Positions 1 through 7,754 of a stretch of 64,000 bases of DNA are shown piece by piece; position 1 is the stretch's first letter; each line of letters begins with the position of its first letter. The position numbers and the translations under genes are program-made. Source of the DNA: Actinomycetes bacterium (GTDB lineage Bacteria > Actinomycetota > CALGFH01); NCBI GenBank assembly GCA_036000965.1, contig DASYUT010000048.1, positions 27,760-91,759 on the forward strand, in the 5' to 3' direction. The notes beneath the pieces were generated by a model. It was not told the origin of the DNA and searched no databases. It worked only from the letters and a program-made list of their open reading frames with translations.

Positions 1-260
1 TCGCCCGCATGGGTCACGGGCGTTTGCAGGACGATGCGGGGATCGCGCTGCACGTCTCGCGCCTTGTGGGTGTGCGGGATCATGGCGAGCATCAGGTGGC
101 CGTTGACCAGGTGGACCTCAACGGGGCTGATCCGAGGTGTCCCATCACCGCGAATCGTTCCAAGCAAGACGAAGCCGAACCGCTCGATGAGCCCACGCCC
201 GTGGGTGGCAAGCTGCGGCGCCGACTGCTCGAAGGCGGACCAAGGCGACTGTTGGTTCAA
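1..260 (-). CDS. pyridoxamine 5'-phosphate oxidase-family protein (N-terminal part only)
   Basis: The gene runs off the left edge, leaving about 86 N-terminal residues. They form the first strands of an FMN/F420-binding split barrel: LLGTIRGDGTPRISPVE at residues 32-48, then LVNGHLMLAMIP and a HKARDVQRDPR stretch, as in the pyridoxamine-oxidase-like superfamily. Proteins of this type bind a flavin-like cofactor in the cytosol; the substrate cannot be told from a fragment. I chose the TTG at 258-260 because it follows a strong ribosome-binding site (AGGAGGGTGA on the minus strand) at normal distance and no ATG fits. Family membership is secure; specific function is unknown. Confidence 0.7.
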   Translation of the reverse strand, partial: MNQQSPWSAFEQSAPQLATHGRGLIERFGFVLLGTIRGDGTPRISPVEVHLVNGHLMLAMIPHTHKARDVQRDPRIVLQTPVTHAG

Positions 261-333
261 TGTCGGCTCACCCTCCTGCGGCGACCAGACGTTCGGTGCT
301 GCCTCTAGCTGCGGCGGATGTACGTGTCAAGGA

Positions 334-390
334 TCAGCCGATGCCCATGATGAACCCGTCCAGCGACATCGTGGTGTCCGCGAAGACCCC
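334..390 (-). pseudogene. remnant of a dihydrofolate-reductase-family gene
   Basis: Nineteen codons ending in TGA read GVFADTTMSLDGFIMGIG. The core MSLDGFI is the N-terminal signature of RibD C-terminal-domain / dihydrofolate-reductase-like proteins, and an intact member with the same signature lies at 5402-6046. Nothing of the rest of the domain is present, so this is a decayed scrap rather than a gene. The match is short, hence the modest confidence. Confidence 0.4.
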
Positions 391-399
391 CTCCGCCGC

Positions 400-683
400 T
401 CATCGTCTCCCGTCCTCGGTGAGCTGCCAGGGTGCCTGGCTCGCCGGCGGAATGTTGTGGTTGAGCCGGAAGAGGAATCCCGTGAAGCCAGCGGGGAAGT
501 TCGAGTCGTCGGTGACCGAAGCGCGGTCCTGCCCGGTGTCGAACAGGATGAGCCCCCTGGCATGCTCGACGACGTAGGCGTTGACCGGCCGCGGGACGTC
601 AGCAGCCACCAGTACAGCGGCTTTGTGCTGCCGAAGGCATGCTCCGGGTGGATCTCGACCGTCCCGGTGCTGACGACCGACAC
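400..683 (-). pseudogene. broken MBL-fold hydrolase (lactonase-like), N-terminal piece
   Basis: The N-terminal part of a metallo-beta-lactamase-fold hydrolase of the N-acyl-homoserine-lactonase-like type is visible: VSVVSTGTVEIHPEHAFGS, then KPLYWWLL, then VNAYVVEHARGLILFDTGQD and FPAGFTGFL. The two halves lie in different frames; one base is missing near 600, between YWWLL and DVPRPVNAY. The frame ends at 400 before the HxHxDH metal-binding motif, so the catalytic core is absent. It cannot encode a working enzyme. It lies downstream of the TetR gene on the same strand. Confidence 0.6.
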
Positions 684-803
684 CCTGCTCGATTGGTCAG
701 GTCTGCCGAAGCCAGCGTGCCACGCTCCCCAGCAGGCGTCAGTGACTTCAGTAGCGAATTCGCGTGACCAAGCCCCGGCGATGAGCGCGGCCAACCTGCC
801 CTG

Positions 804-1541
804 TCAGGCTTCGGCGATGCCGAGGTCGTCGCGGTCGGCGTCGGTGAGGTCGGTGAGCAGGTCGATGACGGCGGTCGCGAGAGACTGCTGCGCGCGGCGA
901 GGGATCGTGCGCCCGCTCTCGAACGCCCGCTGGACGGTCCGTGCGAGCAGGTCCGCCCGCTGGTCCAGGCCGGCCGCGGCGTGGCCGGCGGTCGTCGGTG
1001 CTGCGGCGGCCGCCTCCGCCTGCAGGAACCCTTCGAACGTGGCCTGGAACGCGTAGGCGATCGCGTCGACGTCCAGATCGTCGCGCAGCAGGCCGTGCTC
1101 GGCGAGCAGCTCGAAGTAGGTGCGGGACAGCAGGCGGTGCCGGTCGTCGCGGGCACTGCCGCGGGGTTGGGCCAGCTTGCCCAGCAGGTCGGCGTCGCCC
1201 AGGACGAACCCTTGCAGGAGCGGCCGGTTCATGATCGCCAGGAAGTACGCGCGGGCGAAGCGGTGCAGCAGGCACAGCTGCGGATCCTGGCGCAGCGCCT
1301 GCAGCAGCTCGCCGATCGCGTGGAGCACCTCCCGCTCGAAGACGGCGGTGAACAGCTCCTCGCGGCTCTTCCAGTGCAGGTAGACGGTGCCCTTGCCGAT
1401 GTCGGCGCCGGCGGCCACGTCGTCGACGGTCACCCGCCGGTAGCCGTGTCGCAGCAGCAACGCTGCCGCCACGTCGAGGATCCGCGTGGCACGTTCCTGC
1501 CGCTGCCGCGGGTCTCGGAGCCGGTCGACGGTCGCGCTCAT
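804..1541 (-). CDS. TetR-family transcriptional regulator
   Basis: A 245-residue TetR-type repressor. The N-terminal helix-turn-helix spans residues ~14-60 (RILDVAAALLLRHGYRRVTV, then GADIGKGTVYLHWKSREEL), with the family-typical GTVY/LHWKS recognition helix and hinge. The rest is the variable, mostly helical ligand-binding domain. The ATG at 1539-1541 gives the usual short lead before the HTH; a longer upstream frame exists but would add about 30 untypical residues. It lies just downstream of a broken flavin monooxygenase on the same strand. A 24-bp motif 13 bp before its start also occurs before the monooxygenase, suggesting that it controls itself and that gene. Ligand unknown. Confidence 0.85.
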   Translation of the reverse strand: MSATVDRLRDPRQRQERATRILDVAAALLLRHGYRRVTVDDVAAGADIGKGTVYLHWKSREELFTAVFEREVLHAIGELLQALRQDPQLCLLHRFARAYFLAIMNRPLLQGFVLGDADLLGKLAQPRGSARDDRHRLLSRTYFELLAEHGLLRDDLDVDAIAYAFQATFEGFLQAEAAAAAPTTAGHAAAGLDQRADLLARTVQRAFESGRTIPRRAQQSLATAVIDLLTDLTDADRDDLGIAEA

Positions 1542-1554
1542 GCACCCACCATAT

Positions 1555-1578
1555 GACCAAGTTCGAGTTTTCGTCAAC
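1555..1578. promoter_or_regulatory. candidate TetR operator, copy 1
   Basis: A 24-bp stretch beginning GACCAAGTTCGA and ending CGTCAAC lies 13 bp upstream of the TetR start. It matches 19 of 24 positions with the stretch at 2704-2727 upstream of the flavin monooxygenase. On the minus strand a TTGACG hexamer (a possible -35 box) falls inside it, so a bound repressor could block the TetR promoter. This is inference from repetition and position. Confidence 0.5.
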
Positions 1579-2664
1579 TCACAGGGGCAGGGCGGCGCCG
1601 CAGCCATCCGGCGGCGGCTCCCAGCGGCCACAGCCGGGTGACCAGGTTCCGGGCCAGGATGCCGCGCCGCGTCGCCGGGATGAGCAGCGAGGCGCCCCGC
1701 GCGAGGTTCCGCTGCTTGGGGTCCACCAGGGTCCGGTGCCTGGCCTCGTAGCGGCGGAAGGCCAACCGGTGGTCGCCGGGATTGGCCGCCAGCTCGTCGG
1801 CGAGGGTGAACGCCCCCGCCATGGCCAGGGTGGAGCCGTCCCCGAACAGCGATACGCAGGACGCGGCGTCACCGAGTAGCGCGACCCGGCCGTGCCCCCA
1901 GGGGCGCAGACGCACTCGGCTCACGGAGTCGAAGTAGAGGTCATCGGCGGCGTGGATGCGGCGCAGCAGCTCGGGCACCCGCCAGGAGCCGTCCGCGAAC
2001 GCGGCGGCCAGCAGCCGCTTGTGCTGGGCGGTGTCGTGGGGGTCGAAGTCCGGCACCGCCGGGCTTCGGAACGCGAAGAACGCCAGGGCGTCGCCGCGCG
2101 ACGGGTGGATGGCGACCGCCCTGCCGGGGGTGTTGTGCATGATGACCTCCCGCCCCCGTTCGATCAGACCATCCAGACCATCCAGCCGCATGGTCGCGAC
2201 GTAGAGGCCCATGTGGTGGACGAAGTCGGATTCCGGCCCGAATGCCAACCGACGCACCGCCGAGTGCAGCCCGTCGGCGCCGATCACCAGGTCGAAACGG
2301 CGTCGGCCTGGTCCCGACTCGCCTGGTACAGGATCGACGCGAGGTCGCCGCGTGGCAGCTCAACCTCGCGGCTGCCGGCCGCTCGTTGCAGGGCCCGCAT
2401 GTTGACCCTGCCGACGCGCCGGCCCGTGGCGTTGACGAAACTCATGTCCGTTACGTGCGTGCCGGCGTCGCGGATGCGTGGCATGACGCCCATCCGCTCG
2501 GCCACGTCCACGGCCCGCCCTCTGACGTCCACTGGACTTCCGCTGGACCGCAGCGCCCCCGCGTGTTCGACGACGGTGGGATGGAATCCGTGCCGCGCCA
2601 GCCAGTACGCCAGCGTCGGCCCGGCGATGCCGGCTCCGGAGATCAACACGGTCTGGTTGCTCAT
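1574..2664 (-). pseudogene. FAD-dependent monooxygenase, broken by internal deletion and frameshift
   Basis: A group A flavoprotein monooxygenase. The N-terminal frame (2664 to about 2284) has the FAD dinucleotide motif GAGIAGPTLAYWLARHG and ends ...LYQASRDQAD before shifting frame. The C-terminal frame (2287 to 1574) resumes at RFDLVIGADGLHSAVRR (the DG motif) and carries the GD motif GRVALLGDAASC. About 30 residues expected between these parts are missing, so deletion plus frameshift inactivates it. The ATG at 2664 has a good CAGGAG site. Such enzymes hydroxylate aromatic compounds or antibiotics and are commonly paired with a TetR regulator, as here. Confidence 0.75.
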
Positions 2665-2703
2665 GACGCGCTCCTGTCATCGACGCCGTTGCACCTACTG
2701 TAC

Positions 2704-2727
2704 GACCAACTTCAACATTTGGTCAAC
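2704..2727. promoter_or_regulatory. candidate TetR operator, copy 2
   Basis: A stretch with inverted repeat GACCAA-N9-TTGGTC followed by AAC lies 40 bp upstream of the flavin-monooxygenase start. It shares 19 of 24 positions with the site at 1555-1578 before the TetR gene. The palindrome and the pairing with a TetR gene make it the most likely repressor-binding site here. Confidence 0.5.
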
Positions 2728-3237
2728 CGTCATCTGTCACCAGCATCAGCCGGGTGTGGGGCGCGCGGCGGCGCTACTGCGTTGCGCCAAGCCAGGGCGA
2801 GCATCACGGACACCCTGACTGATCCGACCGCGAGGGTGGGCTGCGTCCGTTGACCGCAGCGTTACCGTGGCGCGCAGATGGCCAGTTTCAGGGTGGCGGG
2901 AGGCTGTGTTACCGGCGTTGACCGTCTGGGAGGACCGACGGGGTGGAGATGCTCGTCGGGCAGTGGATTGCCGAGAGGATCGGGCCTGTGCCGGTTGATG
3001 GATGTGACGGTTGGGTCTCAGGCGGCCTTGCCCGCTGCGTTCCGGGCAACTGATGCTGGGCCTGCCTGTGCGCGTCGTCTTCCTCCCACACGAGTGGCTT
3101 GGCGTGGACAGGCCGAGCGTCCGGCTCTTGGACTACCGGGTAGCGATAAGGGCCCGCCACGGGTGGGTTGGATGGACCAGAGCACGCTGCGGCAGCTCCG
3201 GCCTCTTGGCAGAGGCACACCTCAAGAGGGAGATGAC
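2728..3237. other. 510 bp without a recognisable gene
   Basis: No frame here gives a family I recognise. It separates the flavin-monooxygenase promoter from the YCII/sigma-factor pair and should hold the promoter of that pair, but I see no convincing -35/-10 boxes. Open frames running through it look like chance frames of GC-rich DNA. Confidence 0.5.
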
Positions 3238-3600
3238 ATGAAGTACATTCTGCTGATCCGGAACAACGCCGATTTCCTGGAGTCGCTGTCTGCGCAGGAA
3301 CGCGACGGCATCATGGCCGACGTCGATAAGATCGTAGCTGAGCTGAGGGAGACCGGGGAGTTTCTCGGCGGCCAGGCGCTGGGACACCCGTCGAACACCA
3401 AGACCGTGCGGGTCCGTGATGGGCTGCCGGTGACGATCGATGGGCCGTTCGCTGAGGCTAAGGAACAGCTGGCCGGGTACCTCATCGTGGATGTGGAGAC
3501 CGAGCAACGTGCCCTGGACATTGCCGCCCGCTGGCCGGATGCGCGGTTTGGCGCCATGGAGGTCCGCGCGATCATGGATGAGACGGGGACGGAGATGTGA
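3238..3600 (+). CDS. YCII-related (DGPF-domain) protein
   Basis: A 120-residue protein of the YCII/DGPF family. It begins MKYILLIRNNADF, the typical first strand of the ferredoxin-like fold, and has the diagnostic TIDGPFAEAKEQLAGYLIVD at residues ~63-82. The ATG at 3238 follows GAGGGAG at good distance; a longer upstream frame would precede the domain with unrelated residues. Its stop overlaps the start of the sigma-factor gene (GTGA). This pair is the hallmark of group ECF42 sigma factors, whose regulon usually contains DGPF proteins. The biochemical role of these proteins is not established. Confidence 0.85.
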   Translation: MKYILLIRNNADFLESLSAQERDGIMADVDKIVAELRETGEFLGGQALGHPSNTKTVRVRDGLPVTIDGPFAEAKEQLAGYLIVDVETEQRALDIAARWPDARFGAMEVRAIMDETGTEM

Positions 3601-4814
3601 CGGCTTCCGGTCCGCCCGAGGATCTGCTGCGCGATCTCGTGCCGCAGGTCCTCGGCACCCTTATCGACCGCTACGGCCAGTTCAGCGAGGCTGAGGACGC
3701 GGTGCAGGAAGCACTGCTCGCCGCGGCCCAGCAGTGGCCACACGACGGCGTGCCGGGCAACCCGCGCGGCTGGCTGGTCACCGTGGCATCGCGGCGGCTG
3801 GTGGACCAGTGGCGCAGCGACGACGCCCGCCGGCGCCGCGAGGAAACCGTGGCGGCAATTGCACCGGCGGGCCAGGCGGAGGTCCCCGGCACCGATGACA
3901 CGCTGAAACTGCTGCTGCTGTGCTGCCACCCGGCGCTGTCAGCGCCGTCGCAGGTGGCGCTGACGCTGCGCGCGGCCGGTGGGCTGAGCACCGCGCAGAT
4001 CGCCCGGGCGTTCCTGGTGCCGGAGGCCACGATGGCCCAGCGGATCAGCCGGGCCAAGCAGGCCATCAAGGCCGCGGGGGCCACGTTCACCCTTCCGCTG
4101 CCGGCCGAGCAGGCGCAGCGGCTGCGGGTGGTCCTGCAGGTCCTGTACCTGATCTTCAACGAGGGTTACACCACCACCTCCGGGCCGCAGCTGATCGATA
4201 CCGGCCTGACCGGCGAGGCGATCCGGCTCACCCGGACGCTGCGCCAAATACTGCCGCACGACGGTGAGGTGACCGGGCTGCTGGCGCTGATGCTGCTGAC
4301 CGACGCCCGCCGCGCCACCCGCACCGCCGGTGACGGCGGCCTCATCCCCCTGTCCGAACAGGACCGTTCCCGCTGGGACCAGCGGTCCATCGCCGAAGGC
4401 ATCTCCCTGGTCAGCGGGACGCTCTCGCACGGGCCACTGGGGCCGTATCAGCTGCAGGCCGCCATTGCCGCGGTGCACGCCGAGGCCCCGACGGCCCAGG
4501 AGACGGACTGGCCGCAGATCCTGGCCCTCTACAGCCTGCTGGAACGGATGGCGCCCAATCCCATGGTGCGGCTCAATCACGCGGTCGCGCTGGCCATGGT
4601 CAAAGGCCCGCAAGCCGGACTGGATCTGTTGTCCACTTTGGAGGAAGCACTCTCCGGCCAGCACCGGCTCGACGCGGTGCGGGCGCACCTGCTGGAGCTG
4701 GCCGGAGACATGCCAGCGGCGAAGGCCAGCTACCAGCGCGCCGCCAGGCGCACCAGAAGCCTGCCCGAACAGCGCTACCTCACCGGGCGGGCGGCCCGGA
4801 TAGCGGCAGGCTGA
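3597..4814 (+). CDS. ECF42-type RNA polymerase sigma factor with TPR-like C-terminal extension
   Basis: A 405-residue extracytoplasmic-function sigma factor. Region 2 spans residues ~10-80 (YGQFSEAEDAVQEALLAA, GWLVTVASRRLVDQWR) and region 4 residues ~100-160 (LSTAQIARAFLVPEATMAQR, the recognition helix). It is followed by the ~240-residue helical extension of group ECF42, including FNEGYTTTSG and a repeat-like tail (LLSTLEEALSGQHRLDAVRAHLLELAGD). Known ECF42 factors lack an anti-sigma factor and use this extension for control. The GTG start overlaps the YCII stop by four bases, so the two are translationally coupled. The last 35 bp overlap a convergent transporter remnant. Confidence 0.88.
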   Translation: MTASGPPEDLLRDLVPQVLGTLIDRYGQFSEAEDAVQEALLAAAQQWPHDGVPGNPRGWLVTVASRRLVDQWRSDDARRRREETVAAIAPAGQAEVPGTDDTLKLLLLCCHPALSAPSQVALTLRAAGGLSTAQIARAFLVPEATMAQRISRAKQAIKAAGATFTLPLPAEQAQRLRVVLQVLYLIFNEGYTTTSGPQLIDTGLTGEAIRLTRTLRQILPHDGEVTGLLALMLLTDARRATRTAGDGGLIPLSEQDRSRWDQRSIAEGISLVSGTLSHGPLGPYQLQAAIAAVHAEAPTAQETDWPQILALYSLLERMAPNPMVRLNHAVALAMVKGPQAGLDLLSTLEEALSGQHRLDAVRAHLLELAGDMPAAKASYQRAARRTRSLPEQRYLTGRAARIAAG

Positions 4815-5309
4815 GGCGGGCGGCCTCGGCGACTGCGCCCGGGACGCCCGCCAGCGTGGTGTCGGCCATCCCACTGCGGTAGACAGCCGCTCCGACACTG
4901 CCCAGGATGGCCAGACCCAGGGTGGAGCCGAACACGTTGCTGGTCTCCGACAGCGACGCCGCAGACCCGGCCCTCTCCGGCGGGGCGGACCCGACGACCA
5001 TGCCGGTGCCGAGCGCGAACAACGGTCCCACACCGAAGGCGGCCACGGCGACGCAAACCACCACGGTCAACAACCAGCCCGACCTGCCAGCCTGCGTCAG
5101 CACGAGCAGGGCGACCGCAGAGCACACCAACCCGGCCAGCATGGGCCGGTCACCAGCAGCAGCACCATGACCGGCACACCCAGCAGGAACACCGAGCCCA
5201 CCAGAAGTACTCCAACATGACCCCACTAACGATCGGGCCCAGCGCCGAGCCGCCGAACAGGCAGGCCGTCCACAACGAAATGGTCAGCCCCCGCTGCCGG
5301 TCGAAGTCC
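4780..5309 (-). pseudogene. MFS drug-efflux transporter, C-terminal remnant
   Basis: Pieces of a DHA2-type major facilitator (QacA/EmrB-like) transporter. At the right end LTISLWTACLFGGSALGPIVSGVMLEYFWW corresponds to the middle loop and helix; after a one-base loss the expected GSVFLLGVPVMVLLLVTGP appears in another frame. A block is then missing, and the C-terminal frame resumes with MLAGLVCSAVALLVLTQAG and PPERAGSAASLSETSNVFGS. The N-terminal half is absent. It ends inside the convergent sigma-factor gene and is joined at its upstream end to an IS5-like scrap, which may have broken it. Confidence 0.65.
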
Positions 5310-5314
5310 GCCTA

Positions 5315-5412
5315 GCTTGGCTGTTGGACCTGGTGGGGATCACCGCGAGGATGCCCGGGTGGCGCAGCGCGGTCCTCGCGCTGGGATACGAGTAGCCCTG
5401 GTCACCGGCCAG
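5315..5412 (-). mobile_element. IS5-family transposase scrap
   Basis: The minus strand reads GDQGYSYPSARTALR, then GILAVIPTRSN, which matches the ADKGY...IP conserved segment of IS5-family DDE transposases. Only about 32 codons remain, wedged between a transporter remnant and the end of the dihydrofolate-reductase-like gene, whose last codons overlap it. A second, different IS5-like piece with the equivalent segment (ADKGYSYSSVRAELR) is at 7178-7465. Confidence 0.55.
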
Positions 5413-6046
5413 CGCGACCGGCCGCCGCCGCGACCGCTCGCCGTACGACGCGGAATGTCAGATGCGTGGCGAGCGGGGACTCGATCAGCCTGGTGCGCTC
5501 CAGCTCGATGTGGTTGCTACCGAGGTTGTCGAAGAGGCGGGTACCTGCACCGATCAGCACGGGCGCGAGGTGAATGTGCAGCTCGTCGAGCAGGCCGGCG
5601 CTGAGAACCTGCTGGGCGAGGTCCGCACCCATGAGGCTGACGTGCTTGCCGCCCGCGGCGGCCTGGGCTCGCCGCAGTGCACCTTGGATGCCGTCGGTGA
5701 CGAAGGTGAACGTTCCGCTCTCCTTGACGAGCGGGTCTCGAGCCTCATGGGTGAGCACAAAGCAGGGCACCGGGAAGGGGGTGTCCCCCCATGGCCCCAC
5801 GCCCACGTCGAACGTCCGCCTGCCCATCACGACGGCTCCGGTCGTGACCAACAGCTCCTGCTTGACCTCGGCGTCGAGGTCGCTCGCTCCCGTTCGGTGC
5901 CAGTCGCCGGCTCGATCGGGATCGGCGCTGGACATCCAGTCGTGGAGCCGCTCACCGCCCTCACCCAGCGGCAGCCCGACGCCGACGTTCGGCCCGGCGA
6001 TGAAGCCGTCCAGCGACATCGAGACGTCCAACAGAACGCTTCCCAT
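5402..6046 (-). CDS. dihydrofolate-reductase-family protein (RibD C-terminal-like)
   Basis: A 214-residue protein with the reductase fold shared by dihydrofolate reductase and the RibD C-terminal domain, predicted to use NADPH. The N-terminus VLLDVSMSLDGFIAGPN is the family signature; VVMGRRTFDVG at ~83-93 and KHVSLMGADLAQQVLSAGLLDELHI at ~133-157 form the nucleotide-binding core. I chose the ATG at 6046 because GAGAGGA lies six bases before it; an upstream ATG at 6085 lacks such a site. The alanine/arginine-rich C-terminal tail runs into IS5-like DNA and may be a fusion by-product. It is divergent from an ArsR-type regulator across a palindrome, so that regulator probably controls it. Confidence 0.82.
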   Translation of the reverse strand: MGSVLLDVSMSLDGFIAGPNVGVGLPLGEGGERLHDWMSSADPDRAGDWHRTGASDLDAEVKQELLVTTGAVVMGRRTFDVGVGPWGDTPFPVPCFVLTHEARDPLVKESGTFTFVTDGIQGALRRAQAAAGGKHVSLMGADLAQQVLSAGLLDELHIHLAPVLIGAGTRLFDNLGSNHIELERTRLIESPLATHLTFRVVRRAVAAAAGRAGR

Positions 6047-6123
6047 GACAATCCTCTCGGTGTCCGGCATCTCCGCCGTCGTCATGCGGTCGACTCTGGA
6101 CGCGGCTTGTCCATCGAGCGATA

Positions 6124-6143
6124 CTTTTAGCCAGAGCTAAAAG
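6124..6143. promoter_or_regulatory. perfect palindrome, likely ArsR-type operator
   Basis: CTTTTAGC and its exact reverse complement GCTAAAAG flank a 4-base spacer (CAGA). The 20-bp site lies between the divergent dihydrofolate-reductase-like gene (start 6046) and the ArsR-type gene (start 6154), ending ten bases before the latter's GTG. It stands out as AT-rich in GC-rich DNA. A bound dimer would block the regulator's own translation start region and both divergent promoters. Confidence 0.65.
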
Positions 6144-6153
6144 GTGAGGACGC

Positions 6154-7125
6154 GTGATCGAGTGGAGATTCACCCCGGACGACGTCGCCCGGATCCGGTT
6201 CGCCTTCTCTGCCCTGTGGGAACTGGTGCTCAGTCTGATCGTGCTGCGTGCACCGTCGCAGCACGCCCTGCATCTCCCATGGGTTCGGACAGTGCGACCG
6301 CTCCTGACCGATCTCGACCTGTCGGAGCTGTTCGCCCTGGTGCCGCTGCGCGGGGACACCGCCGACTTTCTCACCCCGCCGCCGTCGTCTCCCTTGCCGG
6401 ACCTCGCCGACGAGCTGGAGCAGGTACGGCGCACACCCCCCGACCGTGTGGTCACCGAGACAGCGGAGGTTGCCGGTGTGCCGCCACCGATCGCGCAGCG
6501 TATCCGTGACGACCCCGCCGGCGCCGCCCACCGCATCGCCGACACTCTTCAGGCGTACTGGGATCTCGCGCTCGCCGACTACTGGCCGCGGATCCAGGCA
6601 TTGCTGGAGGCCGACGTCCTCTGGCGTTCCCGGCGCCTGGCGACAGGCGGCGCCCGCGCAGTGTTCGACGACTTGCACGAAACCGTCACCTGGCACGGTG
6701 ATCGGCTGTCGGTCTGGGACCCGCACGACCACTCGGGCCGACTGTCGGGGGAAGGGCTCCTGCTGGCGCCGGGCGCGATGTGCTGGCCCACCGTGCGCAA
6801 GATGATCCAACCGTATCAGCCCACCATCACCTATCCAGCCCGCGGGATCGCCACCCTGTGGGAGACCGGAGGATCACCAGCCCCGGACGCCCTGGCCGCC
6901 CTCGTGGGACGGACCCGCGCTGAGCTGCTCGTCGCCCTGGCCGAGCCGATCTCCACCACGGCGCTCGCCCGCCGCCTGTCGGTCACGCCGGGCGCGGTCA
7001 GCCAGCACCTGTCGGTCCTGCTCGGCTGCGGCTTGGCCGCCCGGTCCCGCGTCGGCCGTTCGGTGCTCTATCGGCGGACCCGCTCGGGCGACACGCTGGC
7101 CGCTCCCCCGAACGTCACCAACTGA
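6154..7125 (+). CDS. ArsR-type winged-helix regulator with DUF5937-like N-terminal domain
   Basis: A 323-residue regulator. The N-terminal ~230 residues (MIEWRFTPDDVARIRFAFSALWELVLSL) resemble the DUF5937 sensor region found before ArsR domains in Actinobacteria. The C-terminal winged helix lies at residues ~245-310: RTRAELLVALAEPISTTALARRL, SVTPGAVSQHLSVLLGCGL, then AARSRVGRSVLYRRT as the wing. No metal-binding cysteine pair is visible, so it is unlikely to be a classical metal sensor. The GTG start has AAGGTGAGG eight bases upstream and sits beside a perfect palindrome, suggesting autoregulation and control of the divergent reductase-like gene. Confidence 0.8.
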   Translation: MIEWRFTPDDVARIRFAFSALWELVLSLIVLRAPSQHALHLPWVRTVRPLLTDLDLSELFALVPLRGDTADFLTPPPSSPLPDLADELEQVRRTPPDRVVTETAEVAGVPPPIAQRIRDDPAGAAHRIADTLQAYWDLALADYWPRIQALLEADVLWRSRRLATGGARAVFDDLHETVTWHGDRLSVWDPHDHSGRLSGEGLLLAPGAMCWPTVRKMIQPYQPTITYPARGIATLWETGGSPAPDALAALVGRTRAELLVALAEPISTTALARRLSVTPGAVSQHLSVLLGCGLAARSRVGRSVLYRRTRSGDTLAAPPNVTN

Positions 7126-7177
7126 CACACACACGCCCGCGGGCCAACGCCAACGCCTGCGGTGTGTCCGCAAAGGG

Positions 7178-7465
7178 TCATGGCCAGATCAGAATGACGT
7201 GGAGGATGACCCACGCCAGGCAGTTGACCGCGAGCCTGTCGTAGCGGGTGCGATCCGGCGGAACTGCTTGAGCCGGCCCACGCTGCGCTCCACCCGGTTA
7301 CGGTCCCGGTAGGCGACCTTGTCGAAGCCGGAGAGGCGAGGCTGGTCGGCCCGGGTCGGGATCACCACGCCGACGCCACGCCGTCGCAGCTCGGCGCGCA
7401 CGCTGCTGTAGCTGTAGCCCTTGTCAGCCACCAGCCGGTCAGGACGCTTCCGCCAAGGGCACGCC
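7178..7465 (-). mobile_element. IS5-family transposase, C-terminal remnant
   Basis: The C-terminal third of an IS5-family DDE transposase: RKRPDRLVADKGYSYSSVR, then GVGVVIPTRADQPR, FDKVAYRDRNRVERSVGRLKQFRRIA. The glutamate of the DDE triad is in NRVERSVGRLKQF. One base is missing after FRRIA; the shifted frame continues TRYDRLAVNCLAWVILHVIL to a natural TGA at 7178-7180. Upstream the frame meets a stop near 7475, so the N-terminal two thirds are lost. No terminal repeats are visible. Confidence 0.7.
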
Positions 7466-7571
7466 CAGGGCTGCCCTCATCGTCGCCCTCACGCCGCCTG
7501 TCGTCTCAGGCGCTGTTCCTGGTCACCCCGCCGGTCGCCCTACAAGCGGCAACAGCGCTGTTCAGAGGTAG

Positions 7572-7613
7572 TGGGCCCGGCAGGCCTCGAACCTGCGACC
7601 GGCGGATTATGAG
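7572..7613 (-). pseudogene. 3' half of a tRNA with CAT anticodon
   Basis: Read on the minus strand this is ACTCATAATC (anticodon loop with CAT, as in tRNA-Met or tRNA-Ile2), then a perfect T-arm GCAGG-TTCGAGG-CCTGC, then acceptor strand CGGGCCC and discriminator A. The 5' half (D-arm and 5' acceptor strand) is missing: the sequence is cut at the anticodon arm exactly where the ISKra4 inverted repeat begins at 7614. It is probably the residue of a tRNA attachment site used by an integrative element. Confidence 0.7.
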
Positions 7614-7637
7614 TTGGGTGCGGCTCAGTTGAAGGGA
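7614..7637 (+). repeat. left terminal inverted repeat of the ISKra4-type element
   Basis: The 24 bp beginning TTGGGTGCGGCTCAG are the perfect inverted complement of 9263-9286. They abut a truncated tRNA. Confidence 0.9.
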
Positions 7638-7754
7638 CCTGACGGCGTCGGAGTCCCGGTGGTGGGCTGGGTGGTTGGTGGGGGCGCTTGAGGGGCTCCT
7701 TCTCGCTACGTTCTTGGGTGTCGAACCAGAACGTGGACAACGAGAAGGAGCCTG

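Noticed and set aside
2878..3237. N-terminal extension of the YCII protein by 120 residues
   Set aside because: The DGPF domain starts exactly at ATG 3238 with a ribosome-binding site; the upstream residues have no similarity to anything known.
7421..7612. Small plus-strand protein ending GPAGLEPATGGL
   Set aside because: This tail is the translation of a tRNA T-arm and acceptor; it is the tRNA remnant, not a gene.
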